Positions 1 to 7,844 are shown, counted from the first letter of the stretch. The stretch is DNA of 15,232 bases from Acidimicrobiaceae bacterium (GCA_013044365.1 JABEUP010000157.1:1-15232), one strand, 5' to 3'. The notes: a model not told the origin generated them from the sequence alone. A program made the numbers and translations.

Positions 1-185
1 CAGATTAATAAGCAGTATCTTGCCTGCCAGTGTTTGGCTTAGTCGCCATTTTTAGCTTCGGGTGGATCTTCTTACCGGGTTGATCCAGACGCATTTACCC
101 GACGAGCAATTTGGGTGAAGTCTGGGTTAGGCATCTCAAGATTGGCTAAGCTGAATTGCCTGACTAAACCTCGATGACAAAATGC

Positions 186-195
186 AAAGGGTGGG
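186..195 (+). promoter_or_regulatory. Ribosome binding site deciding the gmd start
   Basis: A purine-rich AAAGGGTGGG lies 4 bases before a GTG at 200. The in-frame ATG at 182 has no such site upstream and would place this Shine-Dalgarno inside the coding region. The GTG also gives the N-terminus usual for the family, where the nucleotide-binding glycine motif starts about ten residues in. Confidence 0.55.
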
Positions 196-199
196 AATT

Positions 200-1165
200 G
201 TGGCGAAGACTCGAGCTCTCATTACGGGTATAACTGGCCAGGACGGCTCGTATTTGGCAGAGTTTCTCCTTTCGCAGGGATATGAGGTCTTCGGTATGAT
301 TCGCCGTTCCTCGACCGTGAATTTTGAACGCATAGCTCATATCCAGGACAAGATTTCTCTCGTGACTGGAGATTTGCTGGATGAGGTCTCGATGATAAAC
401 CTTCTGCGACAGAGCAGACCCCGTGAAGTCTACAATTTGGCGGCCCAGTCCTTTGTCCAGACATCGTGGTCGCAACCGGTATTTACGGGAGAGACTACCG
501 CTCTCGGTGTCACGCGTCTTTTGGATGCGATTCGAATAGTAGACCCGGAAATTAGGTTTTATCAGGCCTCTTCTTCGGAAATGTTTGGAAGAGTCCTAGA
601 AGTGCCACAAACGGAAAAGACGCCTTTTTATCCCAGAAGTCCATACGGCGTGGCGAAAGTTTACGGTCACTGGATAACCGTCAATTATCGTGAGAGCCAC
701 GGGGTGCATGCCATTTCCGGGATCCTCTTTAATCACGAATCCCCGAGGCGTGGACTCGAGTTTGTCACCCGGAAAATTTCGAACGGAGTGGCCAGAATAA
801 AGATGGGTCTGGACAGCACTTTGTCACTTGGGAATCTCGACGCCCAGCGGGACTGGGGTTTTGCCGGTGATTATGTGAAGGCGATGTGGATGATGCTCCA
901 GAAAGATACTGCCGAGGATTATGTTATTGCAACCGGCGAGACCCACTCCGTGCGTGAATTCTGCGAGGTTGCATTTTCGGTTGTCGGGCTGGACTGGAAA
1001 AAATATGTGGTCGTTGATGAAGCTTTTATGCGCCCGGCGGAAGTTGACTTTTTGGTTGGGGATTCGGGCAAGGCACAACGGGCACTGGGTTGGAAGGCCG
1101 AGGTTGAGTTCCCCTCGTTGGTTGAAATGATGGTCCGTAATGATCTGGAATGCCTGCACCCTTAG
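200..1165 (+). CDS. gmd: GDP-mannose 4,6-dehydratase
   Basis: This enzyme converts GDP-D-mannose to GDP-4-keto-6-deoxy-D-mannose with NADP(H), the first step toward GDP-fucose, GDP-rhamnose or related sugars for cell-surface glycans; it is cytosolic. With the GTG start at 200 it has 321 residues, a little shorter than the usual 340-370. Visible features are the extended SDR glycine motif G10-ITG-QDG16, the RRSS segment near residue 35, the active-site strand ASSSEMFG (residues 123-130, with S125 and E127 in the catalytic Thr/Glu positions), the catalytic Y149-xxx-K153 and the NHESPRRG motif (179-186), which is characteristic of GMD. An in-frame ATG at 182 is the alternative start. No partner epimerase/reductase or glycosyltransferase lies in the window, so the final sugar cannot be told. 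It runs in the same direction as the ccm genes but is separated from them by 41 bp and has an unrelated function. Confidence 0.93.
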   Translation: MAKTRALITGITGQDGSYLAEFLLSQGYEVFGMIRRSSTVNFERIAHIQDKISLVTGDLLDEVSMINLLRQSRPREVYNLAAQSFVQTSWSQPVFTGETTALGVTRLLDAIRIVDPEIRFYQASSSEMFGRVLEVPQTEKTPFYPRSPYGVAKVYGHWITVNYRESHGVHAISGILFNHESPRRGLEFVTRKISNGVARIKMGLDSTLSLGNLDAQRDWGFAGDYVKAMWMMLQKDTAEDYVIATGETHSVREFCEVAFSVVGLDWKKYVVVDEAFMRPAEVDFLVGDSGKAQRALGWKAEVEFPSLVEMMVRNDLECLHP

Positions 1166-1206
1166 GACAAAAAGGATTATTTTTGGTCTCGAATAGATTT
1201 GTATAA

Positions 1207-1890
1207 ATGCAGAGTCTGGTTAGTTTCAAGAAGGTGATTGTCGTTTCGGGTAATTTTCCGATATTGACTGGTCTCGACTTTGAGACTGGACCAGGAGAAG
1301 TAGTTCTGGTGAAGGGCCGCAATGGAGCCGGGAAGACTTCATTTCTTAGGGCAGTGGCTGGACTGTTGCGTATCACCAAAGGCAGTGCATTGGTACTTGG
1401 TGTTGACCTGATTTCAAATCCAGCAGACGCCAGGCACCGGGTTGGTTTGCTTGGTCACGAAACATTTCTATATGAGGATTTGACGGCAAAAGAGAATGTG
1501 ACTTTTGTGCTTAAAGCAACTCGGTCAAATATTTCCAAGGTGGATGCAGCTCTTTCCGCGGTGGGACTGACCGGACGTCTGTCCGACTTGAGAGTATCGA
1601 GTATGTCGGCCGGCCAGAGAAAGAAGGTGGCTTTGGCGGCGCTGTTGGCACGCGAGCCTGAACTATGGCTTCTGGATGAGCCACATGCTGCGTTGGACTC
1701 ATGGACACGTGAAGTTCTCGATACCGCCATTAATTCGTCGGTTGCGAACGGGGCTACAGTTCTGCTGGTTTCCCATGAGCCCCTTCACGGTTCGCTAATG
1801 CCAACCAGGGTTGTTGAGTTGGCTGGAGGAAAGGTAATCACCGACACCAGGGATATCAAGCCAGTGGTTGCCGAAAAAGTTCCACTATGA
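1207..1890 (+). CDS. ccmA: Heme exporter ATP-binding protein CcmA
   Basis: This is the ABC ATPase subunit of the CcmABCD complex, which drives release of heme-loaded CcmE during System I cytochrome c maturation; it acts on the cytoplasmic face. At 227 residues it has the normal CcmA size. Motifs: Walker A GRNGAGKTS at 37-45, a degenerate signature MSAGQRKK at 133-140 (Ala in place of the first Gly of LSGGQ, as is common in CcmA), Walker B LWLLDEP at 153-159 and the H-loop His at 190. An ATPase alone could be any ABC exporter; assignment to CcmA rests on the immediately following ccmB and ccmC. No strong Shine-Dalgarno precedes the ATG. It is the first gene of the ccm operon. Confidence 0.93.
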   Translation: MQSLVSFKKVIVVSGNFPILTGLDFETGPGEVVLVKGRNGAGKTSFLRAVAGLLRITKGSALVLGVDLISNPADARHRVGLLGHETFLYEDLTAKENVTFVLKATRSNISKVDAALSAVGLTGRLSDLRVSSMSAGQRKKVALAALLAREPELWLLDEPHAALDSWTREVLDTAINSSVANGATVLLVSHEPLHGSLMPTRVVELAGGKVITDTRDIKPVVAEKVPL

Positions 1891-1911
1891 CAATCCAGCA
1901 AGGGAGCGGCA

Positions 1912-2577
1912 ATGTGGCGTGATGCCTTACTAATGGCGGGCAAAGACTTGAGAATCGAATTTCGGTCAAAAGTGACACTCAATCAAATACTTCCATTTGC
2001 CTTTGTAACCTTGATTGTTTTTGCATTTGCCCTTGACACTTCACCAGGGACACTGCAGAAGGTGGCACCTGGCCTGTTTTGGCTTGCAGTTTTGTTTTCG
2101 TCAATCTTCAGCGTTGACAGAGCGGTCGCAATCGAGACTAATGACAATGCAGGTGATGGGCTTGCAGTGTATGGAGTTGACTCAGGTGGAATTTTCCTGG
2201 GCAAAGTCACTTCGGTATTTGTGCAACTATTTTTATTAGAGGCGGTTCTTTTGGTTGGGGTGGTCATTCTTTATGGTCCGGCGATAGACGGATGGCCTTT
2301 GGTACTTTTGTCAGCATTTTTTGCGACGGTTGGAATTTCTGCAGCAGGAGTTATGTATTCTCAGCTGGCCAGCGGTTCCAGAGCAAAGCAGACGTTGCTG
2401 CCACTGCTGTTGATCCCGGTTACGTCACCGGTATTACTGGCAGCAACCAAGTCATGGCAGGATGCCTTCTCAAGCACAGCTTCGCTGGGAGATCCATGGC
2501 TGCGACTGCTTATTGTTTTCTCAGTGGTCTATCTTGCATTAGGAGCAGTTTTTTATGGCAGTATTTTGGAGGCTTGA
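1912..2577 (+). CDS. ccmB: Heme exporter membrane protein CcmB
   Basis: This is the membrane subunit of the CcmAB ABC transporter in cytochrome c maturation. It has 221 residues and about six hydrophobic segments (roughly 26-45, 52-68, 98-120, 128-150, 162-180 and 195-217). The N-terminal KDLRIEFRS segment followed by a hydrophobic stretch, and the later G-I-FLGK segment, match the CcmB family pattern. The ATG at 1912 is preceded by AAGGGAG at 1900-1906 with 5-base spacing. It starts 21 bp after ccmA, and its stop codon overlaps the ccmC start (TGATG), so the two are probably translationally coupled. Confidence 0.92.
   Translation: MWRDALLMAGKDLRIEFRSKVTLNQILPFAFVTLIVFAFALDTSPGTLQKVAPGLFWLAVLFSSIFSVDRAVAIETNDNAGDGLAVYGVDSGGIFLGKVTSVFVQLFLLEAVLLVGVVILYGPAIDGWPLVLLSAFFATVGISAAGVMYSQLASGSRAKQTLLPLLLIPVTSPVLLAATKSWQDAFSSTASLGDPWLRLLIVFSVVYLALGAVFYGSILEA
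2568..2572 (+). promoter_or_regulatory. Ribosome binding site for ccmC
   Basis: GGAGG lies 4 bases before the ATG at 2577, inside the last codons of ccmB. It fixes the ccmC start at 2577 although the frame stays open upstream to 2292, within ccmB. Confidence 0.75.
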
Positions 2578-3365
2578 TGGAATCCAAGAGGTATAAATGG
2601 ACGCGAAGAGCGATCGGTATTGTTTCGTTGTTGCTGGTGGCGGCGACCGTCATTTTTGGTCTCTGGATAACGCCTCCTGACGTAGTACAGGGCCAGCTAG
2701 TGAGATTGATCTATGTCCACCCTCCTGTGGCATGGGTCGCCTACCTTGCCTACGGTATTACCTCAATTGCAAGCACTCTATATTTGTGGAAGCGTACCAG
2801 AAACATGAAATGGGATCTCCTTGCTGCCTCATCTGCTGAAGTGGGTGTCATTTTTACCGCTTTGACTTTGGTGACGGGATCGATTTGGGGGAGACCCGCC
2901 TGGGGAGTTTGGTGGACATGGGATGCGAGGCTCACAACTACCGCATTGCTATTTGTACTTTATCTTGGGTATCTGGCGCTGCGTAGAGTTCCTGCCACCA
3001 GCCACCAACGTGCGGTACGATCGGCGATTGCCGGCCTGATAGCATTTGTCGATGTCCCGATTGTTCACCAATCCGTTGTATGGTGGAGAACTTTACATCA
3101 AGGGGCTACAGTGCTCAATCCGAGTCTTAGTCCCAAGATTCATGGCGAGATGGCCATGACTTTGTTGTTAGGATTTATTTCCTTCACCTTCGTATATGCG
3201 TGGATGCTCATGCACAGATATCAGATCGCTGGCTTTGAGCAGAAGATCCTAGATATCGAATTAGACCAGATATTGGAGGAACGGCTGCACGAACCTGGAA
3301 TGGAATCCATGCAAGTCGAGTTAAGTCCTGATGTCGAACAAATCGACCGGCATTCCAAGGTTTGA
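2577..3365 (+). CDS. ccmC: Heme export/presentation protein CcmC (WWD domain)
   Basis: CcmC is an integral membrane protein of the heme-handling family that binds heme on the outer face and hands it to CcmE. From ATG 2577 it has 262 residues with about six membrane segments. The tryptophan-rich WWD motif is at 104-116 (WGRPAWGVWWTWD). The two external axial histidines are present: H48 in VHPP and H174 in TLHQG, corresponding by alignment from memory to E. coli H60 and H184. The C-terminal tail (about 215-262) is acidic and soluble, longer than in many CcmC proteins. The upstream extension of the open frame to 2292 is out-of-frame ccmB sequence and is not part of the protein. The start overlaps the ccmB stop by one base. 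Confidence 0.95.
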   Translation: MESKRYKWTRRAIGIVSLLLVAATVIFGLWITPPDVVQGQLVRLIYVHPPVAWVAYLAYGITSIASTLYLWKRTRNMKWDLLAASSAEVGVIFTALTLVTGSIWGRPAWGVWWTWDARLTTTALLFVLYLGYLALRRVPATSHQRAVRSAIAGLIAFVDVPIVHQSVVWWRTLHQGATVLNPSLSPKIHGEMAMTLLLGFISFTFVYAWMLMHRYQIAGFEQKILDIELDQILEERLHEPGMESMQVELSPDVEQIDRHSKV

Positions 3366-3375
3366 CTATGAGTTC

Positions 3376-3380
3376 GGAGG
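3376..3380 (+). promoter_or_regulatory. Ribosome binding site for ccmD
   Basis: GGAGG lies 7 bases before the ATG at 3388. It decides the ccmD start against the longer open frame from 3331, whose first 19 codons overlap the end of ccmC. Confidence 0.75.
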
Positions 3381-3387
3381 AGCAAAT

Positions 3388-3540
3388 ATGAATGGCTATG
3401 TTGAGGCCGGATATTTAGCGGTATTAGGGGTGCTGGGTGGTTATTCGGCGCTTCTACTGGGCAGGTCTAAGAAGTTGAAGAAAGTGCTCCTGCCGGTCCA
3501 GGGTAAGAAAGCTCAGGATGAATCGAGGCCTACCGAATAG
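3388..3540 (+). CDS. ccmD: Small heme exporter subunit CcmD
   Basis: This 50-residue protein has one hydrophobic helix (about residues 5-24), then R26-S-KK-L-KK and a charged hydrophilic tail. That is the layout of CcmD, the small membrane subunit that holds CcmC and CcmE in the CcmABCD complex and is needed for release of holo-CcmE. The N-terminal GYVEAGYLAVLG segment resembles the conserved Tyr-containing start of CcmD. Sequence conservation in this family is weak, so the position between ccmC and ccmE carries much of the evidence. It begins 22 bp after the ccmC stop, and ccmE starts on the base directly after its stop codon. Confidence 0.82.
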   Translation: MNGYVEAGYLAVLGVLGGYSALLLGRSKKLKKVLLPVQGKKAQDESRPTE

Positions 3541-4038
3541 ATGGTTCAGTCAGTTTCAGGTGGGATGGGCTCTGATCAGCCGACCGACTCGGGCAAACCT
3601 AAGGCGAGGATGCTACCTTCAAAGCGGAGGTCGCGCAGAGCGTGGGTCGCTTTGGGAATCGTGGTTTTTGCCATTGGTTTTCTTCTTTACAAGGGTTTAG
3701 GGAACTCATTGGTTTATTTCCGTACTGCTGCAGGTGCGGTTCGGGATCGTGCTCAACTCGGGAGCACCACTTTCAGGCTTGAAGGGGTGGTGGTGCCGGG
3801 GAGCATCCACACGACAAACACAGGTGTTGACTTTGCAGTCGAGTCGAGCAATGTGTCGGTGCAAGTTCACGATACAGCCAATCCGCCCGAGCTATTCCAG
3901 CCCAATATTCCCGTTGTTCTGGTCGGCCACTTCTCCGGGAATTATTTTCTGTCTAACCAAATTATGGTTAAACACTCCGCCAACTACGTTGCGGCCCACC
4001 CAAATAGAGTTGCCACCGTCAACGGTAAGAAGCTATGA
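3541..4038 (+). CDS. ccmE: Periplasmic-type heme chaperone CcmE
   Basis: CcmE binds heme covalently on the outer side of the membrane and passes it to CcmF/CcmH. It has 165 residues: a hydrophilic N-terminus of about 33 residues, a single signal-anchor helix at roughly 34-52, and an OB-fold domain. The heme-attachment site is seen in VKHSANY (143-149), with H145 as the covalent ligand and Y149 as the distal tyrosine, equivalent to E. coli H130 and Y134. It is therefore the His-type, not the Cys-type CcmE known from some archaea and deltaproteobacteria. The N-terminal cytoplasmic part is longer than in E. coli. The ATG abuts the ccmD stop with only a weak ribosome site, which suggests translational coupling; it overlaps ccmF by 4 bp (ATGA). 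Confidence 0.93.
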   Translation: MVQSVSGGMGSDQPTDSGKPKARMLPSKRRSRRAWVALGIVVFAIGFLLYKGLGNSLVYFRTAAGAVRDRAQLGSTTFRLEGVVVPGSIHTTNTGVDFAVESSNVSVQVHDTANPPELFQPNIPVVLVGHFSGNYFLSNQIMVKHSANYVAAHPNRVATVNGKKL

Positions 4039-6032
4039 ACGCAGTTTTGGGCCAAACCGGGGTATTGCTTGGCTTTGTAGGTGCGCTCGCTGGCATTGTG
4101 ATTTTGGGATACGGGCTGGTAAAGCACAGGCCGGGAATTATTCGTCATGGGAGAAGTTACAGCTTTGTCCTGTTGGCAGGGGCTATCCTGGCGACCTTTG
4201 CCATGGAAAGAGCTCTATTGACTCACGATTTTTCTTTGGCCTATGTGGCATCAAACAACTCCAGGGAAACCCCACTACTTTTCACCATTACCGGAATGTG
4301 GTCAGCGTTGCAGGGATCGATTTTGCTCTGGGGTCTGGTGCTTACTTTGTACATAGCAGGACTAGTGATAAGAACCCGGCGCCGTCCAAGCGATGAGTTA
4401 CCCGCTTGGGCCCTGTTGATTACGAATTTGGTGGCAGCGTTCTTCTTTGCTCTTATGTTGGGCCCTGCTAATCCGTTTGTTCGAATCTCGGGGGCAATAC
4501 CTGCCGATGGAATTGGCCCCAATCCTTTGCTGCAAGACCATCCGCTTGTTGCGATACACCCGCCCTTTCTCTATCTTGGCTTTGTTGGATTTACTGTTCC
4601 GTTCGCATTTGCACTTGCGAGCCTTATTACGAACCGGCTGGAGGAAGATTGGGTTACCGAGACAAGAAGATGGTCGCTCATTGCCTGGGGATTTCTCACC
4701 GTGGGTATTGTCCTTGGCGCGTGGTGGTCCTATCAGGTGCTTGGCTGGGGAGGCTATTGGGGCTGGGACCCGGTTGAGAATGCAGCACTGCTTCCCTGGC
4801 TCGCCGGAACGGCGTATTTGCACTCATCAATTGCCCAGCAGCGTCGCGGTATCCTTCGCGTCTGGAATATCTCCCTAATCGTTTCCGCGTTCTCACTGAC
4901 GATTTTGGGCACATTCTTTACCCGCTCCGGGATATTGCAGTCAGTACACAGTTTTTCCGACTCGTCACTTGGCCCGTACCTGCTGGCGTTCTTCTTTTTG
5001 GTTGTTGGAGCTGCTCTAATCTTGATCGCATGGCGAGGTGACGGGTTACGTTCGTCCCGCGTGATCGTGCCCTCAATGTCACGAGAGACTGCATTTTTAG
5101 TAAACAATATCTTGTTCGCAGTCTTTGCTTTCGTTGTATTGTTGGGAACCACTTTCCCGCTTCTGATCCAAGCAATAAACGGAAGCCAGGTGACGGTTGG
5201 CGCCCCATACTTTGATTCGTTTATAGGGCCGCTCGGAATCGCCATCCTGTTCTTTATGGGAGTTGCGCCTTTACTACCCTGGCAGAGGACAAACCGCACT
5301 TTGGTCCAAAAACGACTGTTGTGGCCAACCATCGGAGCAGCTGTCGCTGTTGTAGTGGAGATTGCCACCCGGGTCCACGGCCCGGGATTGATATTCGCTT
5401 ATCCTATGGCCGTATTTGCCGGCATTGCGGCACTACGCCAGGCGGTGGTTCACACTATTATCAGCAACAGACGCAAAGACGGTATTTTTCGATTCCTGTT
5501 CTCCCGGACCAACGGAGGGATGCTGGTGCACATCGCGGTGGTAATGATAGCCCTTGCCCTGGTGTCGTCAACTTCGTATGGCCAGCGTGGCTCACTGGTA
5601 CTCAAACCCGGTCAGAGCATAGTCTTTGATGGGCATAGGTTTACTTACCACGGGATCCAAACTGTGGTGACACCTGCAAAAACTTCTCTGCAGGCACTGA
5701 TTTCAGTCGATGGTTCGGCATCGTATACGCCAGAAGTGTCACAGTTCGGCAACAACTCCCAGGTTGTTGGAACGCCGGCAGTAAGGCCCGGCCTTTTAGA
5801 TGATGTCTATCTCACGCTCGACCTACCCCCTAAGAACAGCAGCGGTCCGGCGACATTTGGCGTCGTTATACAGCCGCTGGTCTCTTGGATTTGGATAGCC
5901 GGAGGTCTCATGGCTGTAGGCACGGCAATTGCTGCTTTTGGAACGAAGGACGCTTCACCATTGGAGTCAGTGGAGGAGGAGCTCTGGGTCAAGCGGGATG
6001 ATCCCGACCTATCAGCCCCTGTCGTCCGCTAG
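4035..6032 (+). CDS. ccmF: Cytochrome c heme lyase subunit CcmF
   Basis: CcmF is the large membrane subunit of the heme ligase that takes heme from holo-CcmE and attaches it to apocytochrome c. It has 665 residues, typical of the family, and many membrane segments throughout. The WWD region spans about 230-249 (W230, W231, W238, W242, W244, D245, E248, N249). All four conserved histidines can be placed: H175 in the HPP motif, H263 in YLHS, H305 in SVHSF and H499 in MLVHI, matching E. coli H173, H261, H303 and H491 by pattern. The GTFFTRSG segment (292-299) just before H305 is also family-typical. The C-terminal region (about 515-615) looks like the soluble outer domain, followed by a last membrane helix. 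The start overlaps ccmE by 4 bp. Confidence 0.96.
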   Translation: MNAVLGQTGVLLGFVGALAGIVILGYGLVKHRPGIIRHGRSYSFVLLAGAILATFAMERALLTHDFSLAYVASNNSRETPLLFTITGMWSALQGSILLWGLVLTLYIAGLVIRTRRRPSDELPAWALLITNLVAAFFFALMLGPANPFVRISGAIPADGIGPNPLLQDHPLVAIHPPFLYLGFVGFTVPFAFALASLITNRLEEDWVTETRRWSLIAWGFLTVGIVLGAWWSYQVLGWGGYWGWDPVENAALLPWLAGTAYLHSSIAQQRRGILRVWNISLIVSAFSLTILGTFFTRSGILQSVHSFSDSSLGPYLLAFFFLVVGAALILIAWRGDGLRSSRVIVPSMSRETAFLVNNILFAVFAFVVLLGTTFPLLIQAINGSQVTVGAPYFDSFIGPLGIAILFFMGVAPLLPWQRTNRTLVQKRLLWPTIGAAVAVVVEIATRVHGPGLIFAYPMAVFAGIAALRQAVVHTIISNRRKDGIFRFLFSRTNGGMLVHIAVVMIALALVSSTSYGQRGSLVLKPGQSIVFDGHRFTYHGIQTVVTPAKTSLQALISVDGSASYTPEVSQFGNNSQVVGTPAVRPGLLDDVYLTLDLPPKNSSGPATFGVVIQPLVSWIWIAGGLMAVGTAIAAFGTKDASPLESVEEELWVKRDDPDLSAPVVR

Positions 6033-6038
6033 AAGAAG

Positions 6039-6614
6039 GTGGCTGCCGGATTGGATAACCAGGATAAAGCAGGGCGAACCCGGTCGCGAAAAACGGTTCG
6101 AGCTATCGCCTTGGTGGTGGGGCTGTTCGTAGTTGGACTTTCTATATTGCTTGCAACCCGCAAGCCTGTGAGCATGCAAACAGTCGCTTCGCCGCTTATC
6201 AACAAGGCCGCTCCGCCAATAGCTGGAACATCACTTGATGGTAAAAAGGTATCGCTTGCATCCTACTCTGGACGATTTGTACTTGTGAATTTCTTTGCGT
6301 CTTGGTGCACGCCTTGCCAGGATGAAGAGAAGGCTCTGGTCCAGTTCTCCAATAGCAGTCAGGACGTCAGTATCCTAGGGGTGGTGTTTGATGATGTAAA
6401 CTCTTCCGCTATTAGTTTTCTGCGCCGCTATGGCGCCAACTACCCGGCGCTGAGCGACCCCAATGGCCAAATAGCATTGTCTTACGGAGTGGCCCAACCA
6501 CCTCAGACCTATCTGATATCGCCAAATGGGGTCATACTGACGGAGATCGTTGGCCCGGTGAATTTAACAGCTCTTAATCAGCTGATTTCCATAGCAAAAT
6601 CGAGCGGTTTCTAG
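6039..6614 (+). CDS. ccmG: Membrane-anchored thioredoxin-like CcmG/ResA/TlpA protein
   Basis: This is a predicted outer-face thiol reductant that reduces the CXXCH cysteines of apocytochrome c or the disulfide of CcmH. It has 191 residues with a signal-anchor helix at about 20-40, then a TlpA-like thioredoxin domain. The active site is W89-C90-T-P-C93 and the cis-proline is P155, just before QTYLIS. The GTG at 6039 follows the ccmF stop by only 6 bp, and an AGAAGG ribosome site lies too close to it. A TTG at 6051 is better spaced (11 bases) and may be the real start, which would remove four residues. The electron donor (CcdA or DsbD) is not in the window. The ccm context favours CcmG over a general TlpA. 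Confidence 0.88.
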   Translation: MAAGLDNQDKAGRTRSRKTVRAIALVVGLFVVGLSILLATRKPVSMQTVASPLINKAAPPIAGTSLDGKKVSLASYSGRFVLVNFFASWCTPCQDEEKALVQFSNSSQDVSILGVVFDDVNSSAISFLRRYGANYPALSDPNGQIALSYGVAQPPQTYLISPNGVILTEIVGPVNLTALNQLISIAKSSGF

Positions 6615-6653
6615 TGCCCGCATTACTGTTAGATGCTGGCATCAACTAGCTTT

Positions 6654-6660
6654 GGTGAGA
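6654..6660 (+). promoter_or_regulatory. Ribosome binding site for the ccmH/I gene
   Basis: GGTGAGA matches the GGTGA part of the anti-16S consensus and sits 5 bases before a GTG at 6666. The in-frame ATG at 6633 has no upstream site. An ATG at 6711 begins a signal-like sequence and is the other option. Confidence 0.4.
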
Positions 6661-6665
6661 GACCA

Positions 6666-7844
6666 GTGACCGAATATTCCAAGAGAGCTTTAATTATCAG
6701 AATTCGGGGAATGAAGCTGCGTAGCTGGCTGCTTGCATTGTCAGTTGGTGTTGTAGTGGTTGGGGTAGCGATTTCCCTGCTGTCTGTGGGGTCACATCCA
6801 ACTCCTGAGCAAAGGATGACACGAATTGAGGCGGAGGTCAAGTGCCCGAGTTGCGATGGAATCTCCTCACTCGACTCTAACACGGCCGGTGCCTTTGCCG
6901 TCAGAAGCTTCGTTGAGCAACAGGTCAAGGCCGGAAAGAGCAACAGATTTATCATAAATGCTCTTGAGGCTAGTTACGGGCCCACAATACTCATGTCGCC
7001 GCCCGCCTCTTCTGGCGGCACGATAATCGCTGCGCTTCCGTTTGTGTTCGTGGCGGTGGTTTTGGGATTGATGGGCTTCTTTGGTTATCGGCGGAGGCGT
7101 CGGTACGAGCTTTCGGGACCTGATGGCCAACCTGGTGTGGAAGGAGGTGAATCTGGGTCAGAGAGCGAAGCTGGAGTAATGGGTTTCCTATTCGATGCTG
7201 GTGGTGCCAGCGGTTACAAATCTGAGGCGGGGAGCATTTCTAAGGATAGTGAATATTCCGAATCGCGCAATTTTATTAGTAAACCCAGGCGCGTAGGTTC
7301 AATCAGGCAATCTTGGGTTCTTTATCTCGGGGTTCTTCTCCTGCTTGGAGGAGTAGGTTCGGCATTGTGGATTGTTAGGAGCCAGGACAACCTTCAGAAG
7401 CAGTTGGTGGCATCAGCGGTTCAGGCACGGAACGAGGCTCAAACGATCCTCAGGGCGAGGACTCTTGCAAATCAAGGACAGGACGTGCAGGCTCTTCAGT
7501 TGCTTTCATCTGTTTTGGAAGTTGATCCGAACCAGCCGGTTGCTCTTACGTACCAGGGATGGTTGCTAAGACAGGCTGGGGAAAAGGACAAGAATCCGGC
7601 TCTGATAAATCAAGGCCAGCAATTCCTGGAAAAGGCAGTTAAGCTCGATCCCAGTTATCCAGATGCTCACGTTTTTCTTGGTTACATATTGTTTCAGGAC
7701 CGCCACGAGCCCAAACTAGCATCGGTCCAGTTTTCCGCCTTCCTTGCGGATAAGCCAAGTGTCTCATTTATAAGTGCCACAAAGTCGGTAATGATCGACG
7801 CATATAAACAAGCCGGGCTTCAAATACCCCCGCAGCTAAGTTAA
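6666..7844 (+). CDS. ccmH: CcmH-CcmI fusion: CXXC thiol protein with C-terminal TPR domain
   Basis: This last ccm gene joins a CcmH (CycL/NrfF-like) domain to a CcmI-like TPR domain. Numbered from GTG 6666 (392 residues): a membrane or signal helix at about 19-40; the CcmH domain with RMTRIEAEVKCPSC (C60, C63), SLDSN and the ALEASYG segment that follows; a membrane helix at 118-140; a basic stop-transfer stretch (RRRRR); a low-complexity Ser/Gly/Glu linker (about 148-210); a third helix at 217-236; then about two TPR-like repeats (260-345). CcmH reduces apocytochrome and CcmI/TPR captures its C-terminus for CcmF. The E. coli ccmH gene is a similar fusion. Starts at 6633 (403 residues) or 6711 are possible. 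It ends in a hairpin overlapping the stop. Confidence 0.88.
   Translation: MTEYSKRALIIRIRGMKLRSWLLALSVGVVVVGVAISLLSVGSHPTPEQRMTRIEAEVKCPSCDGISSLDSNTAGAFAVRSFVEQQVKAGKSNRFIINALEASYGPTILMSPPASSGGTIIAALPFVFVAVVLGLMGFFGYRRRRRYELSGPDGQPGVEGGESGSESEAGVMGFLFDAGGASGYKSEAGSISKDSEYSESRNFISKPRRVGSIRQSWVLYLGVLLLLGGVGSALWIVRSQDNLQKQLVASAVQARNEAQTILRARTLANQGQDVQALQLLSSVLEVDPNQPVALTYQGWLLRQAGEKDKNPALINQGQQFLEKAVKLDPSYPDAHVFLGYILFQDRHEPKLASVQFSAFLADKPSVSFISATKSVMIDAYKQAGLQIPPQLS

Noticed and set aside
1..199. Possible end of an upstream gene or promoter before gmd
   Set aside because: All three plus frames reach a stop within the first 55 bases, leaving at most 17 residues, too few to identify. The pair TTGGCT-N17-TAAACC (142-170) has a poor -10 match. 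Nothing else is recognisable.
1182..1207. Promoter before ccmA (TTGGTC ... TATAAA)
   Set aside because: The spacer would be only 14 bases and the -10 overlaps the ATG, so it cannot drive the annotated gene as it stands.
2292..2576. Upstream extension of the ccmC open frame
   Set aside because: It lies within ccmB in another frame, its translation has no membrane pattern of CcmC, and ATG 2577 has a strong GGAGG site.
4754..5368. 204-residue open frame on the minus strand inside ccmF
   Set aside because: It is antisense to an unmistakable ccmF; its composition (many Lys, Thr, Arg) is that of reverse-strand translation and no domain is seen.
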